Notes: generated from the letters alone by a model not told the origin. DNA of 12,699 bases from Caryophanales bacterium UBA7476 (GCA_002477275.1 DLOU01000048.1:61189-73887); one strand, 5' to 3'; positions 1 to 8,588 are shown, numbered from the stretch's first letter. Program-made: numbers and translations.

Positions 1-11
1 TATATATCTAT

Positions 12-79
12 ACTAGCACCAGTTTATTGGTTCCTTGATTTAGCGAAAAAAGTTTGAAATAGCTTAACTACTTACTCCA
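12..79 (+). ncRNA. Small structured RNA-like element, copy 1 of 3
   Basis: Begins ACTAGCA and ends ACTCCA, 68 nt. A 5' hairpin pairs ACCAG (18-22) with TTGGT (27-31). A second hairpin pairs AAGTT (50-54) with AGCTT (61-65) around TGAAAT. AGCGA (42-46) faces TTACT (72-76) with four of five pairs. A -10-like TATATC at 3-8 sits 3 nt before ACTAG, the same spacing as in the copies at 8826 and 12614. The second hairpin changes T-G here to T-A in the 12614 copy, which keeps pairing. I do not recognise it as a known riboswitch, tRNA or sRNA. Frame 1 of bases 1-57 could be an 18-codon protein tail, but similarity to the other copies favours RNA. Its -35 region is outside the window. Confidence 0.4.
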
Positions 80-297
80 ATAAACGAAAATTGCAAGTAT
101 TTATGGATTTATATAAGGAAAACATGATATGGACATGATAAATAAAAAAGGTATTGAGAATGGATTTTTAAAAGGTTTTTTTAGGTGGAAAAATTAATGA
201 AAGAATTAGTTTAGATTTTGAAAAAAACTTAAATTAAAATTGAAAAGTACAAATAAGTATTAAACATATATTCTTTATGTTTTTTTTGTGAAATTTA
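80..297. other. Intergenic stretch with no convincing gene
   Basis: AT-rich spacer between RNA-like copy 1 and the exporter promoter. The only readable item is a 20-codon ORF at 135-197 (+) giving MINKKGIENGFLKGFFRWKN, with only a weak GGA close to the ATG. No terminator, tRNA or longer coding remnant was seen on either strand. Confidence 0.5.
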
Positions 298-333
298 TTG
301 ACAAAATTTAATAATAAATATACCATGGTATAT
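298..333 (+). promoter_or_regulatory. Exporter-operon promoter with overlapping 16-bp palindromic operator
   Basis: A consensus -35 TTGACA (298-303) is followed after 17 nt by a -10-like TACCAT (321-326). A perfect palindrome, ATATACCATGGTATAT, covers 318-333, centred on the -10. A dimeric repressor bound there would block RNA polymerase. Drug-responsive MarR-, TetR- or PadR-type regulators often control exporters of this class; no regulator gene lies in the window, so the binder is unknown. The start codon is about 80 nt downstream. Confidence 0.6.
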
Positions 334-415
334 AGTTTTGTAAAAAAAATTCCAAAAGTTCTTAAAAACAAATAGAATAATTTGGGCTAAAGAATATATT
401 AATAGAGGTGATAAA

Positions 416-2176
416 ATGTTAAAAATGTTTAAAAATTTTACTAAGAAAGATTGGCTAATGATAATAATAAGCTTTGGTTTAATAGTCTTTCAAGTCTGGT
501 TAGATTTAAAATTGCCAGATTATATGAGTAATATAACAAGGCTTATACAAACTGACAATAGTATGATGATAGAGATTTTAAAACAAGGTGGATATATGCT
601 TTTATGTGCCTTAGGAAGTTTAATTTCAGCTGTTATAGTTGGATACTTAACTTCAAATTTATCTGCAAACTTTTCTTTAAATTTAAGAAACAAAATATTT
701 AAAAAAGTTAGTAAATTTGGTATGGAAGAAATTAAAAAATTTGAAACAAGTAGTTTAATAACACGTACCACAAATGATGTTACTCAACTTGAAATGTTTA
801 TTGCTATGGGACTACAAATGCTTATAAAGGCTCCTATTATGGCCTTTTGGGCTGTAAGTAAAATACTTAATAAAAGTGTTGAATGGAGTCTTCTTACTGG
901 TGCTGGAGTAGTAATATTATTACTTACAGTAGGGACTCTTCTTATAATAGTTTTCCCAAGATTTGAAAAAGTTCAAAAATTAATAGATAAAGTAAATAGT
1001 GTTACAAGAGAAAACTTAACTGGTATTAGAGTAATAAGAGCTTTTAATGCAGAAAAATTTGAACAAGATAGATTTGAAGATGTTAATAATAATTTAACAA
1101 ATATGCAATTATTTAATCAAAAGTGTTTTTCAATATTAAATCCTATTATGAATTTAGTTATGCACTTTTTAACACTTGGAATATATTTTATAGGGGCTAC
1201 ACTTATAAATAAAGCAGGAATGTTTGACAAAATTACTTTATTTAGTAACATGGTAGTTTTTTCAAGTTATGGTATGCAAGTAATAGCTGCTTTCTTAATG
1301 TTAGCTATGATATTTATGATACTACCAAGAGCGCAGGTTTCCGCACGTCGTATTAACGAAGTATTAGATAGTGATATCGCCATTAAAGATGGAACTATGG
1401 ATGGTGATACTAAAGAGATAGGAACAGTAGAATTTAAAAATGTATCATTTAAATATCCAGATGCAGATGAATACTTACTTAAAAATATTTCATTTAAAGT
1501 AAATAAAGGAGAAACTATTGCATTTATAGGTTCAACTGGTAGTGGAAAAAGTACACTAATTAACTTAGTGCCTAGATTCTATGATGCAACAGATGGAGAA
1601 ATACTTGTTGACGGAATAAATGTACGTGATTATAAAAATGAATCACTACATAATAAAATAGGTTATGTACCTCAAAAGGCTGTTATGTTTACAGGTACCG
1701 TAAAATCTAATGTAGGTTATGGAGATAATGGAAAAGAAAAACCGAGTCTGAAAAAAATTAAAGAAGCTATAGATATCGCACAAGGAACAGACTTTGTAAC
1801 TAAAATGGAAGATACATATGACGCGCATATATCTCGTGGTGGGACTAACGTTTCAGGTGGACAAAAACAAAGACTTGCAATTGCAAGGGCTATAGCAAGA
1901 AACCCAGAAATATATATATTTGATGATTCATTTTCAGCCCTTGATTATAAAACAGATTCAACACTTAGAAAAAGTTTAAAAAAATATACAAAAGATGCAA
2001 CAAGCATGATAGTTGCGCAAAGAATAGGTACAATTATCTCTGCGGATAAAATCGTTGTGCTTGATAAGGGAGAATGTGTAGGTATTGGTACACATAAGGA
2101 ACTTTTAAAAAATTGTGAAGTTTATAAAGAAATAGCCTTATCACAATTATCAAAGGAGGAATTAGAAAATGCCTAA
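416..2176 (+). CDS. ABC exporter half-transporter, degenerate-site subunit (heterodimeric multidrug type)
   Basis: A 586-aa TMD-NBD half-transporter that should pair in the membrane with the next gene product to export drugs or lipophilic compounds. The N-terminal half carries about six membrane segments, the first near residues 13-30. NBD motifs: Walker A GSTGSGKS (372-379), Q-loop Q420, signature VSGGQ (479-483), Walker B with D503, D-loop SALD (507-510). The residue after the Walker B Asp is D504 rather than catalytic Glu, and the H-loop His is Q535 (VAQR). Such substitutions mark the inactive ATP site in heterodimeric exporters such as TM287/288, BmrCD and LmrCD. Start: AGAGGTG (404-410) is 5 nt before this ATG; the next ATG, at codon 4, is too far away. 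The last 8 nt overlap the next gene, implying coupled translation. Substrate cannot be read from sequence. Confidence 0.93.
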   Translation: MLKMFKNFTKKDWLMIIISFGLIVFQVWLDLKLPDYMSNITRLIQTDNSMMIEILKQGGYMLLCALGSLISAVIVGYLTSNLSANFSLNLRNKIFKKVSKFGMEEIKKFETSSLITRTTNDVTQLEMFIAMGLQMLIKAPIMAFWAVSKILNKSVEWSLLTGAGVVILLLTVGTLLIIVFPRFEKVQKLIDKVNSVTRENLTGIRVIRAFNAEKFEQDRFEDVNNNLTNMQLFNQKCFSILNPIMNLVMHFLTLGIYFIGATLINKAGMFDKITLFSNMVVFSSYGMQVIAAFLMLAMIFMILPRAQVSARRINEVLDSDIAIKDGTMDGDTKEIGTVEFKNVSFKYPDADEYLLKNISFKVNKGETIAFIGSTGSGKSTLINLVPRFYDATDGEILVDGINVRDYKNESLHNKIGYVPQKAVMFTGTVKSNVGYGDNGKEKPSLKKIKEAIDIAQGTDFVTKMEDTYDAHISRGGTNVSGGQKQRLAIARAIARNPEIYIFDDSFSALDYKTDSTLRKSLKKYTKDATSMIVAQRIGTIISADKIVVLDKGECVGIGTHKELLKNCEVYKEIALSQLSKEELENA

Positions 2177-4142
2177 ACCAATGAGAAGAGGAGGAATGCC
2201 AGAAAAATCAAAAGATTTTAAAGGATCTATAAAAAGACTATTCAATAGTTTAAATAAGTGGCGTTATTTATTAGTAATATCTTTAATACTTGCTATGACA
2301 AGTGCTATTCTAGCGCTAGTTGCTCCAAATAAATTATCTGATTTAACCAATACAATAACAATGGGACTTAGTCCTAATATAACAGAAGATATAGTAAATG
2401 ATATTATGAAAGATAGTAATATTAGTGATAATGATAAATATGAGTTTAGTGAATTATTAAAAATGGCAGAAAATACTGATGAGATAGATACTGATAAATT
2501 ATTTACAAAATTAGATGAACTTCCAGAATCTATTAAAAAAATAGTTGAACCTTCCATAAATATGGCAAAAGTAAAATCAATCGCACTAATACTTACAATT
2601 TTATATCTTATTAGTGCTTTGTTTAACTATGTTGAATCTATTTTAATGACAATAATTGCTAATAACTTTGCAAGAAAACTAAGAACAAATATTAGTGTAA
2701 AAATAAATAAATTACCACTTAAATATTTTGATACACATGAAACTGGAGATGTTTTATCACGTGTTACAAATGATGTAGATACAATCGCGCAAAATATGAA
2801 TCAAAGTTTAGCAACGCTCGTTACAAGTTTAACATTATTTATAGGTTCAATAATTATGATGTTTATAACTAATTGGATTATGGCGATAACTGCAATCATA
2901 TCTAGTTTAATAGGCTTTAGTTTAATGGGCGTAATTCTTGGTAAATCACAAAAATACTTTATTAAGAGACAAGAGGAGTTAGGAAATTTAAATGGATATA
3001 TAGAAGAAATATATTCAGGGCATAACGTAGTTAAAGCATATAATGGAGAAAAGCAAGCGAATATTGAATTTAATAATTTAAATGAAAAATTATATGAGTG
3101 TAATAGAAAAAGTCAATTTTTATCTGGAATTATGCAACCAATTATGATGTTTGTTGGAAATTTCGGTTATGTTGCAGTATGTGTAGTAGGAGCATTACTT
3201 ACAGCAAATAACGTTATATCATTTGGTGTTATAGTAGCATTTATGATATATGTTAGACTATTTACAAATCCACTTTCACAAATAGCCCAATCTATGACTT
3301 CACTTCAATCAACAGCAGCTGCATCAGAAAGGGTATTTGATTTCTTAGATGAAACTGAGATGTCTGATGAGAGTGAATTTACTAAAAAACTTGATAAGGA
3401 AAAAGTTAAGGGTGAAATAGAATTTAAAAATGTTAAATTTGGTTATGATGATACTAGAACTATAATTAAAGACTTTAGTGTTAAAGTAAAACCTGGAGAA
3501 AAAATTGCTATAGTAGGACCTACTGGTGCAGGAAAAACAACTATGGTAAATTTACTTATGAAGTTTTATGAAATAAATTCTGGTGATATATTGATTGATG
3601 GGGTATCAACTAAGGAATTAACAAGAGAAAATATTCATGACCTATTTGTTATGGTACTTCAAGATACATGGGTGTTTGAAGGAACAATACGCGATAATTT
3701 AAAATTTAATAAAAAAGATGTTACGGATGAAGAAATTATGCAAGCTTGTAAAACTGTAGGGGTAGATCATTTTATTAAAACTTTACCAGGTGTATTGGAT
3801 GCTAAAATAGGTGATAACGATAGTGTTAGTGGTGGACAAAAGCAATTACTTACAATCGCACGTGGTATGATTGAAAATGCACCATTTTTAATACTTGATG
3901 AGGCTACATCTAATGTAGATACTAGAACTGAGGAATTAGTTCAAAAAGCAATGGATAAGTTAACAAAAGGTAAAACCTCATTTATAATAGCCCATAGATT
4001 ATCTACAATTAAAAATGCTGATTTAATTTTAGTTATGAAAGATGGTAATATAATTGAACAAGGCTCACATGATGTATTACTTAAAAAGAATGGCTTTTAT
4101 GCTGACTTATATAATTCACAATTTGATACAATTAGTGAGTAA
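2169..4142 (+). CDS. ABC exporter half-transporter, catalytic subunit (heterodimeric multidrug type)
   Basis: A 657-aa TMD-NBD protein, partner of the preceding gene (8-nt overlap; GGAGG at 2155-2159, 9 nt before the ATG). Its NBD is fully canonical: Walker A GPTGAGKTT (450-458), Q-loop in VLQDTW, signature VSGGQ (553-557), Walker B ILDEAT with D577 and catalytic E578, and H-loop H609 in IAHRLST. This subunit therefore supplies the residues for ATP hydrolysis. About 75 mostly acidic, hydrophilic residues (roughly 55-130) sit between the first and second membrane segments, longer than the usual first extracytoplasmic loop. The N-terminus is basic (MPKPMRRGG). The pair fits the bacterial heterodimeric multidrug exporter group; flippase or peptide-export roles are possible alternatives. 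Confidence 0.93.
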   Translation: MPKPMRRGGMPEKSKDFKGSIKRLFNSLNKWRYLLVISLILAMTSAILALVAPNKLSDLTNTITMGLSPNITEDIVNDIMKDSNISDNDKYEFSELLKMAENTDEIDTDKLFTKLDELPESIKKIVEPSINMAKVKSIALILTILYLISALFNYVESILMTIIANNFARKLRTNISVKINKLPLKYFDTHETGDVLSRVTNDVDTIAQNMNQSLATLVTSLTLFIGSIIMMFITNWIMAITAIISSLIGFSLMGVILGKSQKYFIKRQEELGNLNGYIEEIYSGHNVVKAYNGEKQANIEFNNLNEKLYECNRKSQFLSGIMQPIMMFVGNFGYVAVCVVGALLTANNVISFGVIVAFMIYVRLFTNPLSQIAQSMTSLQSTAAASERVFDFLDETEMSDESEFTKKLDKEKVKGEIEFKNVKFGYDDTRTIIKDFSVKVKPGEKIAIVGPTGAGKTTMVNLLMKFYEINSGDILIDGVSTKELTRENIHDLFVMVLQDTWVFEGTIRDNLKFNKKDVTDEEIMQACKTVGVDHFIKTLPGVLDAKIGDNDSVSGGQKQLLTIARGMIENAPFLILDEATSNVDTRTEELVQKAMDKLTKGKTSFIIAHRLSTIKNADLILVMKDGNIIEQGSHDVLLKKNGFYADLYNSQFDTISE

Positions 4143-4147
4143 GGGTA

Positions 4148-4176
4148 TTTACAAAATAAAAAAAATAGTGTATATT
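4148..4176 (+). promoter_or_regulatory. Promoter of tRNA-Gly
   Basis: TTTACA (4148-4153), a 17-nt spacer and TATATT (4171-4176), each one mismatch from consensus. The predicted start near 4183 is about 13 nt before the tRNA. A hairpin (AAATAGTG 4163-4170 with CACTATTT 4185-4192) overlaps it and may also end exporter-operon transcripts, although its T-run is short. Confidence 0.6.
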
Positions 4177-4195
4177 TGATATATCACTATTTAAT

Positions 4196-4270
4196 GCAGG
4201 TGTGGTTCAACGGCTAGAATATTTCCTTGCCAAGGAAAAGACGGGGTTTCGACTACCCTCACTTGCTCCA
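4196..4270 (+). tRNA. tRNA-Gly (anticodon GCC)
   Basis: A complete 75-nt cloverleaf with encoded CCA. Acceptor GCAGGTG (4196-4202) pairs with CACTTGC, followed by discriminator T and CCA. The anticodon stem TTTCC (4222-4226)/GGAAA (4234-4238) encloses TTGCCAA, giving anticodon GCC at 4229-4231. The T-arm is GGGGT-TTCGACT-ACCCT. A dedicated promoter lies upstream and a terminator downstream, so it is transcribed alone. Confidence 0.97.
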
Positions 4271-4280
4271 GATTGATAAT

Positions 4281-4309
4281 AAAATCTCTTGAAACATAGA
4301 GATTTTTTT
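4281..4309 (+). terminator. Rho-independent terminator of tRNA-Gly
   Basis: AAATCTCT (4282-4289) pairs with AGAGATTT (4298-4305) around an 8-nt loop, and the arm runs into a T-tract (4303-4309). It ends 8 nt before the extended -10 of the nitroreductase gene. Confidence 0.85.
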
Positions 4310-4316
4310 ATGTGTA

Positions 4317-4325
4317 TGATATAAT
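4317..4325 (+). promoter_or_regulatory. Extended -10 promoter of nitroreductase gene
   Basis: TGATATAAT, an extended -10 (TGN plus consensus TATAAT). The best-spaced -35 is poor (TAGAGA, 4297-4302, inside the terminator stem), so the TG extension probably carries recognition. The same TGATATAAT box precedes the deacetylase gene at 5111. Confidence 0.6.
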
Positions 4326-4366
4326 AGAACTAACAGATAAATAGTAATTTGTAAAGGAGTGGTTCA

Positions 4367-5023
4367 ATGACTATTAAAGAAGCTATGAAAGAAAGACATA
4401 TGGTAAGAAAATATGTTGATAAGAAAATACCAGAGGATTTGGTATCAAAATTAAATGAAAGAATAGAAGAAAATAATAAAAAATATGATTTATCAATCAA
4501 ATTGATGCTTGATAATGATAAAGCAGTAAATAGTATTATTAAATTATTACTAGCAAAGGGTGTTAAAAATTATATTATTTTAGCAGGAAACGATACTGAT
4601 GATTTAGCAGAAAAACTAGGATATTCAAGTGCTGATATAATGTTATATGCACAAACACTAGGATTAAACACTTGGTATGTTGGTGGCACTTTTAATCGTG
4701 GAGTATCAAAATATGTTCCAAATAAAAAAGTAATTGGAATAGTAGCAATTGGATATGGAATAAATAATGGTGTAGCACATAAATCCAAAACTTTAGAAGA
4801 AGTATCAAGTTATGATGGAACTATGCCTGAGTGGTTTAAAAACGGAATCCTAGCATCATTACTTGCTCCGACAGCTCTTAATAAACAAGATTATAGAATC
4901 GTTGGCAAGGGTAATAAAGTAAAAATAGAAATAGATAATGGAATATTTACAGGAGCAAATAAAGGTCTGATTAAATATCATTTTGAATTAGGTGCAGGTA
5001 AAGAATCCTTTGAATGGGAGTAA
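4367..5023 (+). CDS. Nitroreductase-family flavoprotein
   Basis: 218 aa, probably a cytoplasmic FMN-dependent NAD(P)H oxidoreductase of the nitroreductase fold (the 'putative TM nitroreductase' type resembling TM1586). Supporting segments: the N-terminal RHMVRKY (10-16), matching the family's phosphate-binding R-x-SxR-x-[YF] element; the middle ADIMLYAQTLGLNTWYVGG helix-strand unit; and APTALNKQ (167-174), matching the family's (S)APSAxNxQP element. Length is typical. AGGAG (4355-4359) lies 7 nt before the ATG. It is monocistronic between the tRNA terminator and the deacetylase promoter. The physiological substrate is unknown; redox stress or detoxification is a guess from the family. Confidence 0.85.
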   Translation: MTIKEAMKERHMVRKYVDKKIPEDLVSKLNERIEENNKKYDLSIKLMLDNDKAVNSIIKLLLAKGVKNYIILAGNDTDDLAEKLGYSSADIMLYAQTLGLNTWYVGGTFNRGVSKYVPNKKVIGIVAIGYGINNGVAHKSKTLEEVSSYDGTMPEWFKNGILASLLAPTALNKQDYRIVGKGNKVKIEIDNGIFTGANKGLIKYHFELGAGKESFEWE

Positions 5024-5110
5024 TACAAATTACAATTTAATGAGCAGATCATATTTATGACTGAGCTTTATATACATAATTAGAGAGAAAGAAAATTGTA
5101 ACTGTATTTA

Positions 5111-5119
5111 TGATATAAT
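5111..5119 (+). promoter_or_regulatory. Extended -10 promoter of deacetylase gene
   Basis: TGATATAAT with no properly spaced good -35; TTGTAA at 5096-5101 is only 12 nt away. An imperfect hairpin around 5043-5067 (GCAG-TCAT/ATGA-CTG) may end the nitroreductase transcript. Confidence 0.55.
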
Positions 5120-5147
5120 ATTTAATGTAGTATAGAGGTGTTGAAGT

Positions 5148-6539
5148 ATGGAATATAAAAAAACTCATAAAAGAAGATTAACAAAATTCGGAAAAAGGTT
5201 TTTCGCTTTTACAATAGTTTTAATGATAGGGATTAGTGTTTTAAGCCTTAATAGCTCTAATCGCAATTTATCCGAAAAAGGAATAATAGATAATTATAAG
5301 GAAGAAACTGATAATTATTTAGTTGAAATAAATTATCCTAAAGTAAATAATAAAAATTTATTAGCTTATGCAAACGAATATCTACAAAATAAAGAAGAAG
5401 AGTTCAAAAATGATATAAGTGATTTAAAAAATATGAATTCAGGCAAATATGAGTTTATAACAGATTACAAAATAAGTGAAAATGAAGATGTTTTAGGATT
5501 GCATTTAATAGTTTACAAATATACTGGTGGTGCACATTATATAAGAGATGATAAATCGTATTATTATAATAAAAATGAAGAAAAGATGGTATCAATTACA
5601 GACTTTTTAGCGAACGATAAATCTTTAGAACAATTATCAAGTCTTTCATATTACTATGTTATGAAGTACAGTAATGATAACGATTTTGGCTTTGATGAAA
5701 ATATGGTTAAAAGTGGATTGGAAAGTGACTCAAATAATTTTGAATATTTCAATTTTATAGATGATGGTTTAGAAATCGTTTTTCCACCATTACAAGTAGC
5801 ATATCATGCAGCAGGTGAAGTTAAAATATTAATTCCTTATAATGAGCTAAATGGTATAATAAAGGATGATTATTTAAAATATAGCAAAAAGGATAATAAT
5901 GAAATAAATCATAATAGAAATATTAAGGAGTTTAGTAATAAAAAACTAATTGCATTTACTTTTGATGATGGACCAAGTTATATAGGAACAAATAAATTAT
6001 TAGATAATTTAGATAAGTATAATGCTAGAGTAACATTTTTTGTATTAGGAAGTCGAGTAAATGATTACAAAGACACATTAAAAAGAGCATACGATATGGG
6101 AAATTTAATAGGAAGTCATACATATAGTCATTCCAATCTTTTGAAATTAGATAATTATTCTATAACTAATGAAATTAAAAAGACAAATGATTCTATAAAA
6201 AATATAACTAATAGTGATACTTTATATTTAAGACCACCTTATGGAAATATCAACGCAAATATAAGAGAAATATCTAATATGTATACTATTTTGTGGGATC
6301 TTGATACAGAAGATTGGAAATATAAAGATGCAAATAGAATAGCAAATTATATAGTTGAAAATGCCCATGATGGGGCAATAATATTATTGCATGATTTATA
6401 TGAAACGTCTGTTGATGGAGCATTATTAGCTATGGAAAGATTACAAAGCGAAGGCTATGCATTTGTAACTATTGAAGAAATGGCTATGTTGAAAAATGTT
6501 CAGTTAGATAAAACAAAAAATTATTTTTCTATTAAATAG
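5148..6539 (+). CDS. Membrane-anchored polysaccharide deacetylase, PdaC-like (DUF3298-type region + NodB domain)
   Basis: A 463-aa cell-envelope enzyme predicted to remove N-acetyl groups from peptidoglycan or another amino-sugar polymer, which often gives lysozyme resistance. A basic N-terminus precedes one membrane segment (about 18-36). Residues about 45-235 resemble the DUF4163/DUF3298 pair of Bacillus PdaC, including TGGAHYIRDDKSYYY. The NodB domain (about 265-455) has all five motifs: TFDDGPS (271-277, D273/D274), H324-x3-H328 for metal, RPPYG (362-366), WDLDTEDW, and LLHD (H415/D416). AGAGGTG (5134-5140) lies 7 nt before the ATG. The last 63 nt lie in a 147-bp direct repeat made by IS insertion, and the coding frame is intact. 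The native downstream region is now beyond the IS. Confidence 0.92.
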   Translation: MEYKKTHKRRLTKFGKRFFAFTIVLMIGISVLSLNSSNRNLSEKGIIDNYKEETDNYLVEINYPKVNNKNLLAYANEYLQNKEEEFKNDISDLKNMNSGKYEFITDYKISENEDVLGLHLIVYKYTGGAHYIRDDKSYYYNKNEEKMVSITDFLANDKSLEQLSSLSYYYVMKYSNDNDFGFDENMVKSGLESDSNNFEYFNFIDDGLEIVFPPLQVAYHAAGEVKILIPYNELNGIIKDDYLKYSKKDNNEINHNRNIKEFSNKKLIAFTFDDGPSYIGTNKLLDNLDKYNARVTFFVLGSRVNDYKDTLKRAYDMGNLIGSHTYSHSNLLKLDNYSITNEIKKTNDSIKNITNSDTLYLRPPYGNINANIREISNMYTILWDLDTEDWKYKDANRIANYIVENAHDGAIILLHDLYETSVDGALLAMERLQSEGYAFVTIEEMAMLKNVQLDKTKNYFSIK

Positions 6540-6623
6540 AATCGTTACAAATTACAATTTGTGCGAAGGATTGTAAAATTAACAAAAATCTATTCCATAA
6601 ACACTTAAAACGTGGTATATTAT
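6477..6623 (+). repeat. Left 147-bp direct repeat (IS target-site duplication)
   Basis: By eye identical to 8678-8824. It holds the deacetylase 3' end (6477-6539) and 84 nt of downstream DNA, including the ACAAAT-TACA-ATTTGT hairpin and the extended -10 TGGTATATT at 6613-6621. The bases just outside the two copies differ (c/t after, a/g before), which defines its limits. Confidence 0.93.
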
Positions 6624-6638
6624 CTTGACTTTGACACT

Positions 6639-6682
6639 AAAAATGAGCAAACCGTTATTTTATAAGGGTTTACTCATTTTTT
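6639..6682 (-). terminator. Bidirectional terminator at left IS end
   Basis: AAATGAG (6641-6647) and AAACC (6649-6653) pair with GGTTT (6667-6671) and CTCATTT (6673-6679), with one C/A mismatch. T-runs follow on both strands. It ends transposase transcription and blocks rightward transcripts from the deacetylase side. Confidence 0.8.
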
Positions 6683-6707
6683 GTATGTTGTGTAATTTTC
6701 CATTTTT

Positions 6708-8537
6708 TTAATATTTTAAAATTTTTTTAATTTTTTCTCTAGGTAATCTTTTTTTTGCAAATCTTACATTAAATGCTTCTGATAATTTATCAATGTTTTC
6801 ATCTTTATTTGCAAACATATAAATATTACTAAATTCATTTATACAACTAAAGTTCTTCATACTATCTATCATTTTTCCAATAGGTATCTCACAATTAGTT
6901 CTTTTTTCTAATAACCTTAATATTACTAAAGCAACGAAGCAAGTTAAGAAATGTGATTCAATATGGTCTTTAGTCCATACATAAACAGGTCTAGTTTCTA
7001 GTTCTGTTTTTGTTATTTTAAATGTATCTTCAATTTTAGATAATCCTCTGTATTTTTTTCTTAATTCTATATCGTCCATTCCAATTTCACTTGTAACAAT
7101 AGAATAATAGCCATCATATTTTTCTTCTTCTTCAATTTTATCTAATTTAAGAGATAATTCATAACCATCAGCAATTTCGCCTGTGCTTTTATAAAATTTT
7201 ATATTATTAACATAACTTGCAGCACCTGCTGCAGTAACACGATTATACTTTCTTGGATGAGCTATTAAATCTTTTGCTCTTTCAATCATTTGATTTCTAT
7301 CTTTTCTTTGCTTATCAGCATATTTTTGAGAGTAGTAAACCATTTGTTTTTGGTCAACTCTAACTTTGGTATTTCTAACACCATCTCTTTTAATTTCTAT
7401 TTCTTTTGGATATATTCTTGATTTATGTTTGAAATGGGATTGTTGTTTTTCATATCCTATACAATTTCCTTCTTTATCTAATATCATTTTTCTATACATA
7501 ATAGGTTGCCCATCATCATCAAACATTGGATCACTTCTATAACCACTTTGGTCTAATACCCATTCTTTGAATTCTGCACTTGCACCTCTTACTGATTGTC
7601 CATATATATAACCATCAGCGTGTTCATATATATTTTTACCATTTATATAAAAGATGTTGTCAGATGTATTTAAACCTCTATCAGCAACCACAATAGTTCT
7701 TCCTAAATTGAATTTAGCCTTTGTTCTTTTAACAATAGGACGAAGCGATAATTTCTCTGATTCATTTCCAGGAAACAAATCATAAGATAAAGGAATATCA
7801 TTTGCATCCATTAGTAAACCAAGTTCAATAATCGGATCAGGTCTATGATTTTTTTCTGGACCTCTTTTTCTATATCCTTTTTCAATTACTTCACCAAACT
7901 CATCACACAAGTCAGTATCATTATAATTTATTTCAAAATAATAGTTAGTGCAGTCATAGTATGTTCTTGAAGTATCTCTCTTATATTGTTTTTTTGTATT
8001 ATTCCATAATAGAACTTCTATATCCTCTTTAAAAGAATTAAAGTAATCTAAAGAACGATATACATCTTTAAGTTCAAAATTATTATATGGCTCGAAAAAT
8101 CTATCTCTATTATCAAATGTATCTTTTTTTGAGCCAGGATATAAAATCCTAGAAAAAACTAATAAAGAAAATATTTTATTCAAATCATAATTAAAGTTAT
8201 ATAATGAATTCTTATCTTTAAGGAATTTATCTATTCCTAGTTCTTGATATATAAGTTTTATAAATAAGTATCCTATATTATATAGTTTAGTATCATTAGT
8301 TAATAATTCATCTTTATCTAAATTAGATGGAACTAGATAGTTTTCATCATTTCTCATTTCATCTACTTCTTTTTGAAAATGTTCTATTGGATTCTTATAT
8401 TCTTTTTCTAATTCATCAAGATAACCTAATTTTTTAATAACTTTTTGTTTAATTTTATCGCCAGATCTAAATCCATCTACAATAGAAAGGTATGTTCTAC
8501 CATTTTTAAACTTGGCTTTTTTTAAGAAAACTGACAT
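6708..8537 (-). CDS. IS1634-family DDE transposase
   Basis: 609 aa, full length for IS1634-type (IS4-superfamily) transposases. It catalyses cut-and-integrate DNA transposition with an RNase H-like DDE triad. Candidate catalytic residues: D195 in YYDCTNYYFE, D286 in VVADRGLN, and E503 in LSKIEDTFKITK, followed by the C-terminal helical region with HIESHFLTCFVALVI that is typical of the family. The N-terminus (VFLKKAKFKNGRTYLSIVDGFR) also matches the family pattern. The start ATG has only a weak AAGGT ribosome site. Promoter at 8560-8588, terminator at 6639-6682, both inside the IS. No frameshift or internal stop is seen. Confidence 0.95.
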   Translation of the reverse strand: MSVFLKKAKFKNGRTYLSIVDGFRSGDKIKQKVIKKLGYLDELEKEYKNPIEHFQKEVDEMRNDENYLVPSNLDKDELLTNDTKLYNIGYLFIKLIYQELGIDKFLKDKNSLYNFNYDLNKIFSLLVFSRILYPGSKKDTFDNRDRFFEPYNNFELKDVYRSLDYFNSFKEDIEVLLWNNTKKQYKRDTSRTYYDCTNYYFEINYNDTDLCDEFGEVIEKGYRKRGPEKNHRPDPIIELGLLMDANDIPLSYDLFPGNESEKLSLRPIVKRTKAKFNLGRTIVVADRGLNTSDNIFYINGKNIYEHADGYIYGQSVRGASAEFKEWVLDQSGYRSDPMFDDDGQPIMYRKMILDKEGNCIGYEKQQSHFKHKSRIYPKEIEIKRDGVRNTKVRVDQKQMVYYSQKYADKQRKDRNQMIERAKDLIAHPRKYNRVTAAGAASYVNNIKFYKSTGEIADGYELSLKLDKIEEEEKYDGYYSIVTSEIGMDDIELRKKYRGLSKIEDTFKITKTELETRPVYVWTKDHIESHFLTCFVALVILRLLEKRTNCEIPIGKMIDSMKNFSCINEFSNIYMFANKDENIDKLSEAFNVRFAKKRLPREKIKKILKY

Positions 8538-8559
8538 ACTATCACGACCTTACACATCA

Positions 8560-8588
8560 ATTATACCATATTACACAACATAACACAA
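8560..8588 (-). promoter_or_regulatory. Transposase promoter overlapping subterminal repeat
   Basis: On the minus strand, -35 TTGTGT (8583-8588), 17-nt spacer, -10 TATAAT (8560-8565). The spacer contains the subterminal inverted-repeat copy (8570-8582), and a TATGTTGTGT unit occurs twice in tandem here. Transposase binding could therefore autoregulate its promoter (inference). Confidence 0.65.

Noticed and set aside
1..57. Possible C-terminal tail of a protein (18 codons, membrane-like) ending at TGA
   Set aside because: The same bases align with the RNA-like elements at 8826 and 12614 in position and structure, so an RNA is the simpler reading; 18 codons are too few to identify a gene.
135..197. 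20-codon ORF MINKKGIENGFLKGFFRWKN
   Set aside because: Weak ribosome site, no recognisable homology, and short ORFs arise easily; kept only as a note.
520..771. Minus-strand ORF within the first exporter gene
   Set aside because: Lies wholly in a gene with clear ABC motifs and has no ribosome site or family match; the same applies to the minus-strand ORFs at 1646-1828, 2264-2557 and 4570-4788.
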